NCBI GenBank assembly: GCA_038373885.1
Contig: JAWZYV010016546.1
Location: forward strand, 186,001 to 250,000
Origin: Cheiracanthium punctorium
Lineage: Eukaryota > Arthropoda > Arachnida > Araneae > Cheiracanthiidae
Reading direction: 5' to 3'
Length of the DNA: 64,000 nucleotides
The position numbers and the translations under genes were made by a program. Below are positions 1 to 11,159 of this stretch, in pieces. Each line of letters begins with the position of its first letter. The first letter of the stretch is position 1. The notes beneath the pieces were generated by a model that was not told where the DNA came from, did no database searches, and was given only the letters and a program-made list of their open reading frames with translations.

Positions 1-1100
1 GTCAGTTTTTAGTAATATGTTTGTCCATTCTGTGCTAATTTAATTAATTTGTTAGTTGAGAAATTGTTAGGATTCCTTTTGCACAATTCACATGTTTTCA
101 CAAAATGCAGTTTCGAGGGAATTCGTGAATTTTCAGGCCTAGGGCCCGGATGGTCAGTTTTCGGTTATGCGTTTGTCCATTTTGTGCTAGTTTAACTGGT
201 TAGTTGAGGAACTGTTAGGCCTTCTTTTGCACAATTCGCATGCTTTCACAAAATTCAATTTCGAGGGAATTGGTGAATTTTCATGCCTAGGCCGGATGGC
301 CAGTTTTTAGTAATGTGTTTGTCCATTCTGTGCTAATTTAACTGGTGCTGGTTAGTTGAGAAACTGCTAGAATTACTTCCATGAAAAAGACAATGGCTTA
401 TTATGTTTCTCAAAGAAAGTACAATGAAAAATATTTTCCTCACACCAGCGATGTTGACCGATAGTGCCTTGCAGTTTGCGATGCCTTTTTTTCATTTTAC
501 TCTAATTTAATTGGGTTATTGAGAAGTAGTTAGGATACCTTATGGGAACGAGAGATGGGTCAGTTTATATTTTTGAAGGTACCAAGACAAAAATACTTGC
601 TACAGGCTAGTCTGCTGTTCACCATCTGTACAGTGTAATTAACATTGCATTTGTCCATCATATGCTAATTCAAATGGAAAAATTGATAGGATCCCTTCAA
701 TGAAGAAAAGCAATTTTTTAATATGTCTGGACTACGATGAAAATATTCCCACCACACCAGCAGTACTGAACAATTGTATATACAACTCTAAACGTATAAG
801 TTCATTTTTTGCCAGTTTAACGGGTTAATTGGGATTATTTTTAAGAAAGAGGCAGCCACTTGCTGCAAAAGTACTACTACAATGAGAATATTTGCTGCAA
901 CCCACAGTAGTACTGACCACTGTTCCCACGGAGGCACTTAAATACAAACATACTAGGTATAATTTGTTATAGGTTGATTTGTCTGAACACCAAACAGTTA
1001 GATACTTTTTCGAGAAAGTGGTAACAGTTTAATATGTCTCAAAAGAGTATGCACGTGAAAATATTTGACGTAGACTGGCTTTTGACTGTATAGTCCACAT
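1..1100. repeat. Degenerate tandem array, unit about 146-152 bp
   Basis: The first ~450 bases hold three copies of one unit, starting near 1, 153 and 299 (steps of about 152 and 146). Each copy has a TTTGTCCATTCTGTGCTAAT segment, then TTAGTTGAGAAACTG, a TTTTGCACAATTC segment and a GAGGGAATT...GTGAATTTTCA tail. After 450 the unit decays: recognisable GTCCAT...GCTAATT pieces recur near 480, 650 and 800. The array continues off the left edge, so its full size is unknown. No coding sense is visible. Confidence 0.8.
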
Positions 1101-1755
1101 AAAAAATACCAGGACGTTCTTTTGTCGTTTGCAGGATATCAAAATCAGACTTCATCATCAAACAGTTGCTGAAGAATTTTCCTATAGATGTCCAACTAAA
1201 CCATTCATCAACAGCTTATTCTTGTATATAGGTTATCTTGTGTTTAAGTTTTTATTTACTTTATCGTTTAACACCAGTATTTTGAGTCTTTTTTCCGATG
1301 CTTCAATGTTTTAGCTATCGGTAGACTGATTGTTTAAAACTAAGATTCTTCAAAAAACAGTGGCTTACAGTTGATTTTTTCTTTATTTTCTCCCCCTTAC
1401 ACTACGATCAAAAATGTTATGTATAGTAAAAACTTCGTAGCATTGCTTTTATAACTTGGTTTAAAAATGTGATATTCTATAATATGGAAAATAAAAATAA
1501 CATATCCTTAGATTTTAGACTTTTGTACACGTGTATGTATGTATGTGTTGATAAATTTCATCAATATTTATGAAGCAAAGATCTGACATTTCTCTGTATA
1601 GACTCATTACATTTCTCTAGTTCCATAAACGAATTTTTCGTCATACTTCGATTTTTACGTCATACTGCATTCCCGTTCGACTTCTTAAAAGTTTTTTTTA
1701 AAAAAGATCTCTGTCGACAACTTTACCTCAGTGTCTGAAAAGAATTTTTTTAACT
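1101..1755. other. AT-rich spacer, nothing recognised
   Basis: AT-rich sequence with frequent stops in all frames and a short ATGT microsatellite-like stretch near 1535. The 61-codon open frame at 1129-1314 has no recognisable domain and an AT-driven composition. I see no repeat family or regulatory motif worth naming. Confidence 0.6.
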
Positions 1756-2600
1756 CTTTAAGTGACGTTCTTCTCTGGAAGCGAGACGGAAAATAAGCTT
1801 GTCTCGTCTCGCATCCATCGCATCGGCAGCTTGCGTCAATCACCAGCTCCGAAGGCGATGCCAATATAGCTCACAAACAACTCAACTCAGCTCACTCCAC
1901 TTATTCCAGGAAGCGAACCACGCGGCGAAAGTGAAAATGGCCGCCGCGTCCGCTTTTTGGGGACATAGAACAAACACGCTGGCAGGCAGGCAGGCAGGCA
2001 GAAGCTTGTTAACCGCATACATGTGGCCCAAACGCGTGTCCGTAACCGCTCGCTTTACGAAAACGTGTCCGAACCACGAAAACAGAACGTTTACAAGCAA
2101 GGTGGAATGATGAGGAAAGGCCCATGCACCGAAAATCGAGGCCACACGTGAGATCGTCGAATTAGACCGGACACGGGGCTGCTTTTTCCACAGGTGTAGA
2201 TCGTACACACACAGCACACACTTGTTTCTTTTCATTCTCTCACGTGATTAGATGTAAATGAAAGGAGTGTTTTATTTTCCTTTCGTTTCGTTTCGTTCCT
2301 TGGAAGGAGGAGGGTGTGGGACTCTTTATGTCAACACCTTGTCATCTTCCTTGTTTTTCGTGTCACTTAACTTTGCCTCGCGTAATCGCATTTGGGATGT
2401 TTGAAAAGTTTTGACTGGTATCGTGTTGATTTTTTTTTTTTTTCATCTTGTGTCACGTGATCGGGGTGGTCTGCTGTAACATGTGTAAATGACGTCGCCT
2501 TTCTTGTACGTTACGTCGCTTGCCCGTAATTGTGGTGGCTGCTTAAACGGGGCTTGGAAAACGCTGATTGCTGGTGGTTTTGGGGCTGTTTCACGTGACA
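1756..2600. promoter_or_regulatory. GC-richer island with E-box cluster
   Basis: The base composition shifts to GC-richer with many CpG between about 1780 and 2240, against AT-rich DNA on both sides. It has a YY1/initiator-like AAATGGCCGCCGCG near 1936, a (GGCA)n run near 1981-2000, and a cluster of E-boxes: CACGTG at 2145-2150 and the palindromic octamer TCACGTGA at 2240-2247, 2453-2460 and 2591-2598. That octamer suits bHLH-zip factors of the USF/MITF/TFEB type. Whether this is a promoter or enhancer is inference: no confident exon lies next to it, and the open frames here (1799-2110 plus, 1882-2235 minus) overlap each other and resemble no family I know. Confidence 0.4.
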
Positions 2601-2875
2601 GGGTCAGTATGGTTCGTGTTGGTTGTATAAATTAGGTGTATATTACGTTAGTATACAGTTTGATAGTTGTTTAATTGCGTAGTTTATTATTGTTTTTATC
2701 TAATCATTGCGGCATAATTCGCCATTTTAGTGCCCATTTTCTCGTACTTCATATAATTTCTTGTACTGAGATTAAAGTACTTAAAGAAATTTCTGTAATT
2801 CTATATTTTGAACCGTTTATTCATCTAACTTGCGCAAAATAATTGTGTATAGGAAAAAACTTGTACCAGAATATA

Positions 2876-3078
2876 CAGGCCTCTCAATTTATCCTCGTTT
2901 TTTAAAATTCCTACCTCTATAAATAATAGAGTAAAATGTTCCGCTTCTTCAACAGTTGTTAAATGTTCTTTTTGGATGTTAAGGTTTCGTCCATCAAACC
3001 ATTAAAATACCAGGCTTTATAAATAAAACTTTGATGAAGGTAGGAATTTTAAAAAAAGAGGACCAATTGAGAGGCCTG
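2876..3078. mobile_element. Foldback MITE, hAT-like
   Basis: Perfect 14-bp terminal inverted repeats CAGGCCTCTCAATT / AATTGAGAGGCCTG extend into about 45-bp imperfect arms (TCCTC, TTTTTTAAAATTCCTACCT). The flanks share AATATA, as expected of a decayed target-site duplication. The interior is AT-rich and non-coding. The CA...TG ends suggest the hAT superfamily, but the duplication is not a clean 8 bp, so the assignment is tentative. Confidence 0.65.
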
Positions 3079-3231
3079 AATATAAAGCAGCATTTTCTCG
3101 TCTTTCCTTTTTGTCTCCATCCCCTGCCCCCCCCCCCCCCTCCTGCCAAAAAAGAAGAAGTGCCAACTAAATATTCTTAAGATTTTGTGGTTGCATAGTT
3201 TGCATATTATTTGTCCAATAGCAACTAAATA

Positions 3232-3407
3232 CAGTCGAACGCACTTAATACAATACCCAATTTGCCGCGAACATTTATTCTAATAAGCGGGGTATTTCAT
3301 TATCCGGGATCACATTGAGAAATTACAACGGTTTCGTGCATTGTACATTTATTACAATAAACGATAGGTTCCTTTAACCCCGATATTTCATTAAGCAGGT
3401 TCGACTG
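3232..3407. mobile_element. Tc1/mariner-like MITE (CAGTCGAAC family), copy 1
   Basis: The 176-bp element has inverted termini CAGTCGAAC / GTTCGACTG, flanked on both sides by TA, the mariner target duplication. Inside are inverted stretches on the theme 'cttaatacaata ... ttaataagcgggatatt'. No transposase. Copies 2 and 3 are at 33790 and 35738, and related ends lie inside the element at 48075-48849. Confidence 0.75.
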
Positions 3408-3435
3408 TACATAATACTTTTTGTATGTGACTGAG

Positions 3436-3617
3436 TTAACCCTTTGAGGCGCAACCCTTTCCCAATGCTGAAAAAAGAGCAGCCGTTGCCATCGCTCGAC
3501 TTAACTACCAGCAAGATGGCGGACGATCGAAACGTTCATCGCGTGCCACAGATCTAGAGATCCTTTTTTTGACGCAGCTGGCTGTGCCGGGCACAATCGT
3601 GTCTATCGTATAATCGT

Positions 3618-3669
<52 letters not shown>

Positions 3670-3826
3670 GGGAAATGGCGTGCTAAAATGTAAAGGGGAT
3701 TCTCGTGGAGCTATGTCACCCTCAACTATTTTTATAGAAATCAAATCTATTCTTCGTGACTGGCAACAGTCAAAACGTCAGAGTTTGGTGTTCCCAGAGC
3801 GGGAACACTGCACGTTAAAGGGTTAA
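3436..3826 (+). mobile_element. piggyBac-like foldback element, copy 1 (A end to B end)
   Basis: Flanked by TTAA at both ends. The A end reads TTAACCCTTTGAGGCGCAAC; the B end reads, inward on the minus strand, TTAACCCTTTAACGTGCAGTG. TTAA duplications with CCCTTT termini are diagnostic of piggyBac-like elements. The interior shares with other copies the GCCATCGCTCGACTTAAC, AGCAAGATGGCGGACGATCG and CCACAGATCTAGAGA blocks, the central GCTGGCTGTGCC piece and the B-end hairpin. A long poly-T (about 3620-3667) interrupts the middle. There is no transposase, so this is a non-autonomous copy. The open frame at 3505-3744 is a by-product of the element. Confidence 0.85.
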
Positions 3827-5200
3827 GGAGAGGACATCATTTTGAGGATATACAAATCCGATAGTTACACCTTATTGGAATTAATTACTTTATTTTTTCA
3901 GCATCAACTATGCTCTGTTAAAAAACAAACCTTCGTAAAAAAAAAGCTGAAACTCCAGTTTGAAACTATGCTTTCGTCTTCAGTTTCGTTCAATCGCCCC
4001 GAAGAGCTGGCTGGGTTCAGTGACCTATTGGTTTTCGCTCGCTCCGCTGGGAAAAAAAGAGCTTTTAATGTATAACATTTTTCCGATTTCCTTTTTAAAC
4101 CCTGGAAAGGAATAATATCGTCAGCTTTTCTCCAAATTTCTGCAATACGTGATATAATAATAATAATAATTCTGACGTTTAAGTTCTGGTAAAACTATGG
4201 GCAGTTATAGTTATCTTCTGCTGCATTGATGGCTTTATATTGATATCTACATGTTTCCGTGCCTATGCAGTTTAAGACAAAATTATTTCTAAAGAAGAAA
4301 ATTTTGCTTTTTTAAATAAATGGATGCTTGACAAAAACGATCGGCAAGTTATCGGCTTTGGGATATGTTTGAGATGAAATAATCGACCGACAAAAAATAA
4401 TGATGCCAAATTTGACTGGAAATTTGCAGCTGATAGTCGACGAATTTCTAGGCCTGAAGTTTAGGAAAAAAATTTCTGAAGAGTATTTTTTTAAATAACT
4501 AGTTGATTAATGCAATGATAGGCAAGCCATCGGCTTTTGGTATGTTTCTAATGAAATAAATGACTAACTGAAATAATGATTGGCAAATTATCTATTGGAA
4601 AATTGTAGCCGACGGTGATAAAAGGGGTAAAAAATATATCATTTAATAAACTAAATGAACAATTTTTGCTTATACAACTTAAAATTAGATGAAATCTATG
4701 GCATATTCAAAAGCACTTTCAACACTTAGCCAATGCTGTTCCAGTGTTTTGCAATGTATTGATGATAATGTGCGTTGGCTGTATATGTTTCATTAATTCT
4801 CATTAGGGTGCTGTAGTTTAATTCTGCAAAAGCATACCAGAGTTGAGAAGAATGGTTATCGTGATATGATCAGTAACAAAAGATTTTACAACGCAGTGGT
4901 TTTCAAATAGTTTATCGATATTATAGTTAATTATGTGGCTTTACTTTTGTAGCACTGCGGTCAACTATAAGCTCAGTACATCAAAATCTTGTTATAAAGA
5001 ACTTCAAATTAACGAATACGATATTTCTATTAAAAGAAAACCGTATTGTACAAATTCAATCCTAATGAAATTTTTATGAATTTTGTTAAAGTTACGAATT
5101 CGATTTTCGGTAATGGCATCATTCGCTGTACAGAAATTTTATTCATTTTCAGATTTGAATTTAAATGCATTAAATGCTAGGTTTTAAAAATGCTCCACAA
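3827..5200. other. AT-rich spacer with one nuclear-receptor-type palindrome
   Basis: Mostly AT-rich non-coding DNA, with a short (AAT)n near 4151. From about 4970 to 5160 it resembles the 'ttataacgag / cgttaatttgaaatattt' theme seen at 55.7-56.2 kb, so it may hold an old mariner-type remnant. The only precise motif is the palindrome at 4014-4026. The open frame 3842-4075 shows no recognisable domain. Confidence 0.5.
4014..4026. promoter_or_regulatory. Exact IR-1 nuclear-receptor palindrome (EcRE type)
   Basis: GGTTCAGTGACCT fits every position of RGKTCANTGAMCY, the published consensus for EcR/USP inverted repeats spaced by one base. Its local context (GCTGGGTTCAGTGACCTATTGG) resembles the conserved core of the array starting near 5.2 kb, so it may be an outlying copy. 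Confidence 0.5.
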
Positions 5201-6814
5201 CGTACATAACTTGCGAGGGTGAAGGGTTCACAGAAGAGTTCATCGACCCACTTAGACTGCGGTATCGGTGGTACAGATGTTACGTCAGTGGGGTACAAAG
5301 GGTAATACGGGGTAATGGGAAAAGTGGGTTATTTATACCGGCGTCCTATGATGTCAGTTCAACGTGCATAAAAAAAAGACTTTTTTTTTTCTTCATTTTA
5401 TTTGAAATGTATACCAAAAAATTAAAACCAATAATTAATTAACGAACATGTGACAGATTTTTGAGATTTTGGTGCCTTATATAAATTAGTGCATATAAAT
5501 GTGTCGTTGTTCTGTTGTGTATGATGGTAAAATAAAACTAATTTACTGTTATTAATTAATTAAAACTGATAAGTTAGTGTTAATACATTTAAAGATTTAC
5601 TTAATTTATCAGTTTATAAAAACTTTTATAAAGTACATTTATAAGCACATGCTTACATAATCAATAAGTATTGTTAAAGTTCGTTGACCTCTATCGGCTA
5701 TATTCATCTGTAGAGTAAATTATATAGTTTTATTATTTAAACATTTTTTACATTATTTCAGAACACATGTCATCTTATTAAAGGAAATTTGTCTTAAATT
5801 TTATTGCTTGTTAATTAATTAATTAATTAATTTTGTATTTAAAACCTGAAGATATTTTTTTAATGCTAGCTTGCATCACTACTGGCAATATAATTTATAA
5901 AATTAATCTAGTTCACACTTTCCTCATGTACATATATATACTTTCTGCTTTTACTAAATGTACGAAATAAAAGGAATGTGGTAAAATTTGAACTATCATA
6001 GGTCATTGACATATAATACTATGACAAGTAATATAGCAAACTTCTAAATTTATTTTGCTTACATTTACGATAGTTACATTGCATGTACATGATCTCCTAT
6101 TTCTTCAAAATATCATTTATCATACATTTTTTTTAAATTTGAAATGCTGTCTTTTTTTTATTAAATGGAATCAATAACGTAAAAAAAATGTCTCAAGTTC
6201 CTTTAAAAGTCACGAAATTACTTTTAGGTGAACTTTGAAAGTTATGAAAATGTATTAAAATTATATTGTAGTATATCCAATTAAAAGGCATTGATAAAGA
6301 TCATTATCATGCCATAAAAAATGTTATAATTTTTACTGGAACTATAACAGAATGTCTGCAAAGATTATACAAAAAGACGAATGTAACACAGTAAGTAAAA
6401 CTGGTTCATTATAAAGAATCATTTAAGAATACAATTATAGTTTCTTTTCCACACAGGGTTCAACAACCTGATCATTTTACACCCTGAACTAATTTCTTAA
6501 ATTGAAAGAAAAATTAAAACTGTATCTAAATTTGTATTGTAAAACATTAAATTTCATAATCGCAGTTTACAATGTACACCCTTTAGGTCGTTAACCTTTA
6601 AACGAGATGCAATATAAGCAGTATAGTTATGCTTACAATTTTAACTACTAATTATTAAAAATGTATGCAATGTATAATCCTGGAAATCACTTTAAAAATA
6701 ACTACTAGTGAATTAAAAATCAATTGTATGTAAGCACATGCATACATTTGTACAAATGTATAATTTCATAAGTTTTCTCTGAAAATTCTACAACGTTCCT
6801 GCTTCCCTTGCGAA

Positions 6815-6827
6815 AGTTCAATGACCT
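6815..6827. promoter_or_regulatory. Exact IR-1 palindrome (EcRE type)
   Basis: AGTTCAATGACCT matches RGKTCANTGAMCY exactly. The spacer base is A, whereas the other array cores carry G. Confidence 0.5.
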
Positions 6828-7845
6828 AACGGGGTTCTGTAAAGCGAATATGCATTTCACTATAACAGAGTGCACTTTGATGTGTCATTACGTACATTAC
6901 TCGGTAAAAAATAAGATAATCCAAATTTAATAAAGTATTTTTCAATCTTTAATAAGAAGGGAATTTTTAAAAAGAAACCTTTAACTATTATAATAAAGAA
7001 AGTAAAGAATCCCAATAAAATACACAAGTTTGCGGAACCACCTTTCAATTTGAATAATTGACATTAATTCTTAAGATATTATCGTTGTAAATCTCTTTTA
7101 CAGAAAATGCCCATTCAAAAATTAATTTCGAGTTGGAAAGCTTCCAAACTTCTCGGCTTTTCTGCATCTTAGTTCAGTAACCCAATAACCTCACAAAACA
7201 TATAAGCAATTTAAAAAAAAAGCGAGAAATATCCAGTTGTGTTAAAAATTATCTTAGCTTCAATAAGCTTTCATAGTTTAGAATAATCTTAACACCCGCT
7301 CAAAATTTAACTTCGATAATTGCAGGTGATGATACTTTGAAATATGTATACATAATAAGCCTAGGAAAAAATATCTTTATCTAATTATTTGTATGCATAA
7401 TTTTTATTTTTAATCATTTTATGAAACGCTTAAAGCATACATTCAAAATATCACTATTAAATTGTATTATATAATATAGTAATTCATGTATTGAACTCAT
7501 TCTAATATTTCTATTTCCTTTTAATTAGAGTTCAATACCCAAATATTTTAACAAAAAATGTAAGAAAATTAAAAAATAAATTAACGAAGTACAAGTATGT
7601 ATGTGATGGATTAACAGTGCTACAAATTACATACATTTATTTTGAAAAATTAATAGATCAGTTTATTTACATATTTATTTTAACTTTGTTTGTTGGTTAT
7701 GTATCAGGATCCATGATTTGAAACCTATGTTTGAAATTATTACACGCAATTTTAAAATTAAATTTTTGTAATAATAAAATTGTTGTAATTTTATAATTGA
7801 TTGCCCTAGTTTGTATCATATATTCCTAAGATCACGCTTTGTCTG

Positions 7846-7858
7846 AGTTCAGTGACCC
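7846..7858. promoter_or_regulatory. Exact IR-1 palindrome (EcRE type)
   Basis: AGTTCAGTGACCC matches RGKTCANTGAMCY exactly. It is followed by the array's TACAGAGTAAATGAT segment after a small insertion. Confidence 0.5.
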
Positions 7859-8295
7859 TATAACTACACAGTACACAAAATGTTACAGAGTAAATGATAG
7901 GAAAAATCTGTCCTAGCAACATATGCATATTAAAATTATAATTTTTAAAAGTTATATTGATAGACTAAATTTAATTAATTAATTAATGAGCTTCTAAAGA
8001 TTTTACTTTATTGTATTCATTTATTCCTATATTTACCATTATTTAAGAAAGTAATTCTTTATTTTACCTTATGTAAATTCGGGAGTGCTGCATTGTAAAT
8101 CATTGCACGCTTAATTTACCCAAACAATTCTAAAGTATAAAATAATTAAAACTTTGCAAAATAACACCATAAAAGTTACTTGTCAGTCTTTGGTCATTGT
8201 ATTGTGTTATTTTATAAAGTCTTGATTATTTTTGTTTTAAACACGTTATTTTGAGTGTTTTATTGTTAGTCCAAAATATCCAATGTATGAACTAG

Positions 8296-8308
8296 AGTTC
8301 AGTGACCT
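8296..8308. promoter_or_regulatory. Exact IR-1 palindrome (EcRE type)
   Basis: AGTTCAGTGACCT matches RGKTCANTGAMCY exactly, and is followed by AATAGTGGCA as in the other array units. Confidence 0.5.
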
Positions 8309-8616
8309 AATAGTGGCATAGCATACGAGTAGTTCCAGATTAAACGATTAAAATAAATAATTAATTAATGCATAGTATATTTAAACATTAATATAAGTTT
8401 ATATAAATATTTAAAATTTATTTTTGCTAATTACACAAAATAAATTAATTATCAGTTATCTGTTACTTTATTGAATTCCGCTTTTTTTTTTTTTTTTTTT
8501 TTTTTGTTGTTAATGTATACCTCCCAGTATCTAAGAGGAACATCGATAATTATTACAAGCTCGGTTAATTAGCCTAATCCAACCAAACTTTAGTCTTCAC
8601 CTACTCTATTAGTCAA

Positions 8617-8629
8617 AGTTCAGTGACCT
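8617..8629. promoter_or_regulatory. Exact IR-1 palindrome (EcRE type)
   Basis: AGTTCAGTGACCT matches RGKTCANTGAMCY exactly, and is followed by AATTGTTGCACAGGATTAC, the array's downstream flank. Confidence 0.5.
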
Positions 8630-9467
8630 AATTGTTGCACAGGATTACTCAATAAATTATTGAAAAGCAAAATGTTACCGTAATAGTATTTAACTGTGTA
8701 TGTTTAAAAATCCATTTATTTAATTAATAATCACACAAAATACCAATTATTTATTAATAAACTAACTATTCTCTAGATTGAATTTAATTGTTACATGAGC
8801 TCTTTTGACGCATTTCATAAAGTGTAAAATTCCGCAATATTTCGAAAATAAATTGATAGTGAATTTTTGACTATGAACGTAACTCAAGCAGACTGCTCTG
8901 GAATTTCCTAAATCATCTTTTTATCTATAAAACTAATTATACATAGAATTGCAGAGTGAAGGGGTTCAGTGGCCTAATGATTGCATGGAGTTGCAGAGTA
9001 AAAACGATTATAAAAAATCCTTTACCTTTATAACATATAAATATGTTATTAAGGTAGTAAGATATTCAAAAATACAGAATAATTAAACGAATTTAATTAA
9101 TTAATTTTTTAATTTAATAACATATTGGTACATGTTTCAAAGTATACCATGCCCCAAATTTGCTATAAAGCGTATTGGGGCATGATATAAAGTATAATAA
9201 GTACATTATTTTAAAAATATATTGACAGTTAACATACCTTATGTTATCTTAATACATTATTAATACGTATATTCAAAAATACATATTAATTAAACGAAAT
9301 TAATTAAGTAATTAAATATTTTTAATTGTATAACTTTGTTTTATAGCTTATTGGGATATAAAGCGTGACTCGTTCAATATTTAAAAAATATATTGACAGT
9401 GAATATGCAAGTAATTAACGCAAACTATTTCAAGATTACCAAAGTTTTCATCTTCACTATCAACCAG

Positions 9468-9480
9468 AGTTCAGTGACCT
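9468..9480. promoter_or_regulatory. Exact IR-1 palindrome (EcRE type)
   Basis: AGTTCAGTGACCT matches RGKTCANTGAMCY exactly. It is preceded by TATCAACCAG, the upstream flank shared with the 9762 and 10311 units. Confidence 0.5.
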
Positions 9481-9761
9481 TATAGTTGAACAGGAATGCA
9501 GAGTAAATGATTGAAAAAAACCTAAGCAACATATTAAAATGTAGATTTAGAAATTTATATTAATTACGCGAAACGAATATTAGTAAACTAATTTTTTTCT
9601 TAATTAATTCATTAATTTTTGATTATTTTTTGTTTTTTATTTTTCTTTAATTGATAACTTTGTTACATACATAAAATATTCTTAGTTAACGCGCTAGTAA
9701 TTAACGCAACCCACGTAAACTATTTTAAAACTTTCTTGAGCTTTTACATTTTATCAACCAG

Positions 9762-9774
9762 AGTTCAGTGACCT
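9762..9774. promoter_or_regulatory. Exact IR-1 palindrome (EcRE type)
   Basis: AGTTCAGTGACCT matches RGKTCANTGAMCY exactly. Both flanks (ATCAACCAG upstream, AATAGTTGCTCAGAGTTACA downstream) are nearly identical to those at 10311. Confidence 0.5.
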
Positions 9775-10310
9775 AATAGTTGCTCAGAGTTACAGAGTGA
9801 ATGATTAAAATAAAAAACTACCTGAAACCGCATATTAAAATGTTTAAAAATACATATTAACATGCGTTAAATTAATTATTAATGAATAAATATTTTTTTC
9901 TTATTTTGATAGTGACTTTCATGTATAAATATAATTAAAATGTATTAATAGTTAGCACGCGACTTATTAACTATCCTTGCCCAGATTACCTCAACAACAT
10001 ATTAAAATATATATTTAAAAATATATAATAATTATAACGAAATTAATTTTTAATGAACTAATTAATTCTTTATTCAAGTGATAAAATTTAGCAGTATCTT
10101 TGTTATTGTGAGAAAGCTATACTTAGTTATACTAATAGTTAAAAAACTAGTTATAATTACTTATAAATAGTTAACGTTTATAATAGTTAATGTAAGAGTT
10201 AACTATTAACATATTTCAAATGCATTAACAGCTAAAGCTCGACTAATTAACACGACCTACGCAAACTATTTCTAAAATTTCTCGAAAACTTCACCTTCTC
10301 TACCAACCAG

Positions 10311-10323
10311 AGTTCAGTGACCT
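10311..10323. promoter_or_regulatory. Exact IR-1 palindrome (EcRE type)
   Basis: AGTTCAGTGACCT matches RGKTCANTGAMCY exactly. This is the last full unit of the array; a weaker GGTTCGTTGACCG follows at 10512. Confidence 0.5.
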
Positions 10324-10530
10324 AATAGTTGCACAGAGTTACAGAGTGAACGACGTGAAAAAAAAAAAAAAAACTACCCTAGCAACATATAAAAGATTTT
10401 TTTAGCTCCGCTCTCGCAGTAGGTTAGAAATTCTCCCCCCACTAAAAAAAGAAAAAAAGAAATTCGACGAATGTTACGCACACACATTACACACTGTGAG
10501 CTCGGAGTAAGGGTTCGTTGACCGCTGCTT

Positions 10531-11155
10531 CAGGGTCAAGACCGATGAACTAAGAGAAACTTCAGGGTGGAACGTCCGAAGTTGACTTAGGGAATCGGTT
10601 TTCGGAAGTTTGCATCTTTTTAAAAAAAAAATAAAATAATAATAATAGTAGTACAGAAGAATATGTGTCCACGTAACTTCCAGACTGGATGAACTCTCGG
10701 CTGGCTACTAATGGCAAATCTGCGTGGCTAAGGGATGTGTCCGATAGCATGGTATTATAGCACAGTTATGCCATTACGTATTTTTTGAAAAGAAAATTTC
10801 TGCCAATCATGTGTATTCTTTCGTTTAACGCTTCCTCGTTTGAGTAAAAGAGGTAATACAAATTGCTAATAGTTTTCGAAAAAAAAAAAAAAAAAAAAGA
10901 AAGAAAACATTTCTCCATGTGGCTTCCGTTTTTGATTTGCTATTTAAGAACAGCGCTCGGTGGACGGCCCGAGAGGTCATAAGTTTGAGAGAGTCACGTG
11001 ATCTGGAGTTGGTGGGTGGAAAATCGTGACCAAAAACACCCATCTCATTTCGCATAATGGTTGGTGCATTGGCGAAAGAAATATGGTGTTCCTACATTGC
11101 ATTGCGTTGTCCTGCAGTGCAATGCTTCCTGTATAAAAATAACTCAATTCAGTTT
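10531..11155. other. Non-coding spacer with a TCACGTGA box
   Basis: Mixed-composition DNA with two poly-A-type runs (near 10621 and 10880) and a TCACGTGA E-box at about 10995. The minus-strand open frames at 10562-10750 and 10825-11055 include homopolymer-derived Phe or Lys runs and show no domain, so I do not call them genes. Confidence 0.5.
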
Positions 11156-11159
11156 TAAA

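Larger units (their letters stand above)
5215..10530. repeat. Degenerate satellite-like array with conserved IR-1 core
   Basis: A loosely repeated unit of roughly 300-550 bp (some steps nearer 1 kb) can be followed across 5.2-10.5 kb and is clearest in 8.2-10.4 kb. The order within a unit is GCAAACTATTT, an AAACTTCACCTT-like piece, CAACCAGAGTTCAGTGACCT, AATAGTTGCACAGAGTTAC, AGAGTGAATGATTGAAAA, a CTAGCAACATATTAAAAT piece, then AT-rich TTAATTAATTAA filler of variable length. The filler has diverged, while the 13-bp AGTTCAGTGACCT core has hardly changed. Exact cores lie at 6815, 7846, 8296, 8617, 9468, 9762 and 10311; one-mismatch cores lie near 5236, 5678, 6000, 7171 and 8963; a weaker one is at 10512. 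No gene is visible. Confidence 0.75.

Noticed and set aside
3505..3744. Open frame with a poly-Lys run
   Set aside because: It is made by the poly-T inside piggyBac-like copy 1.
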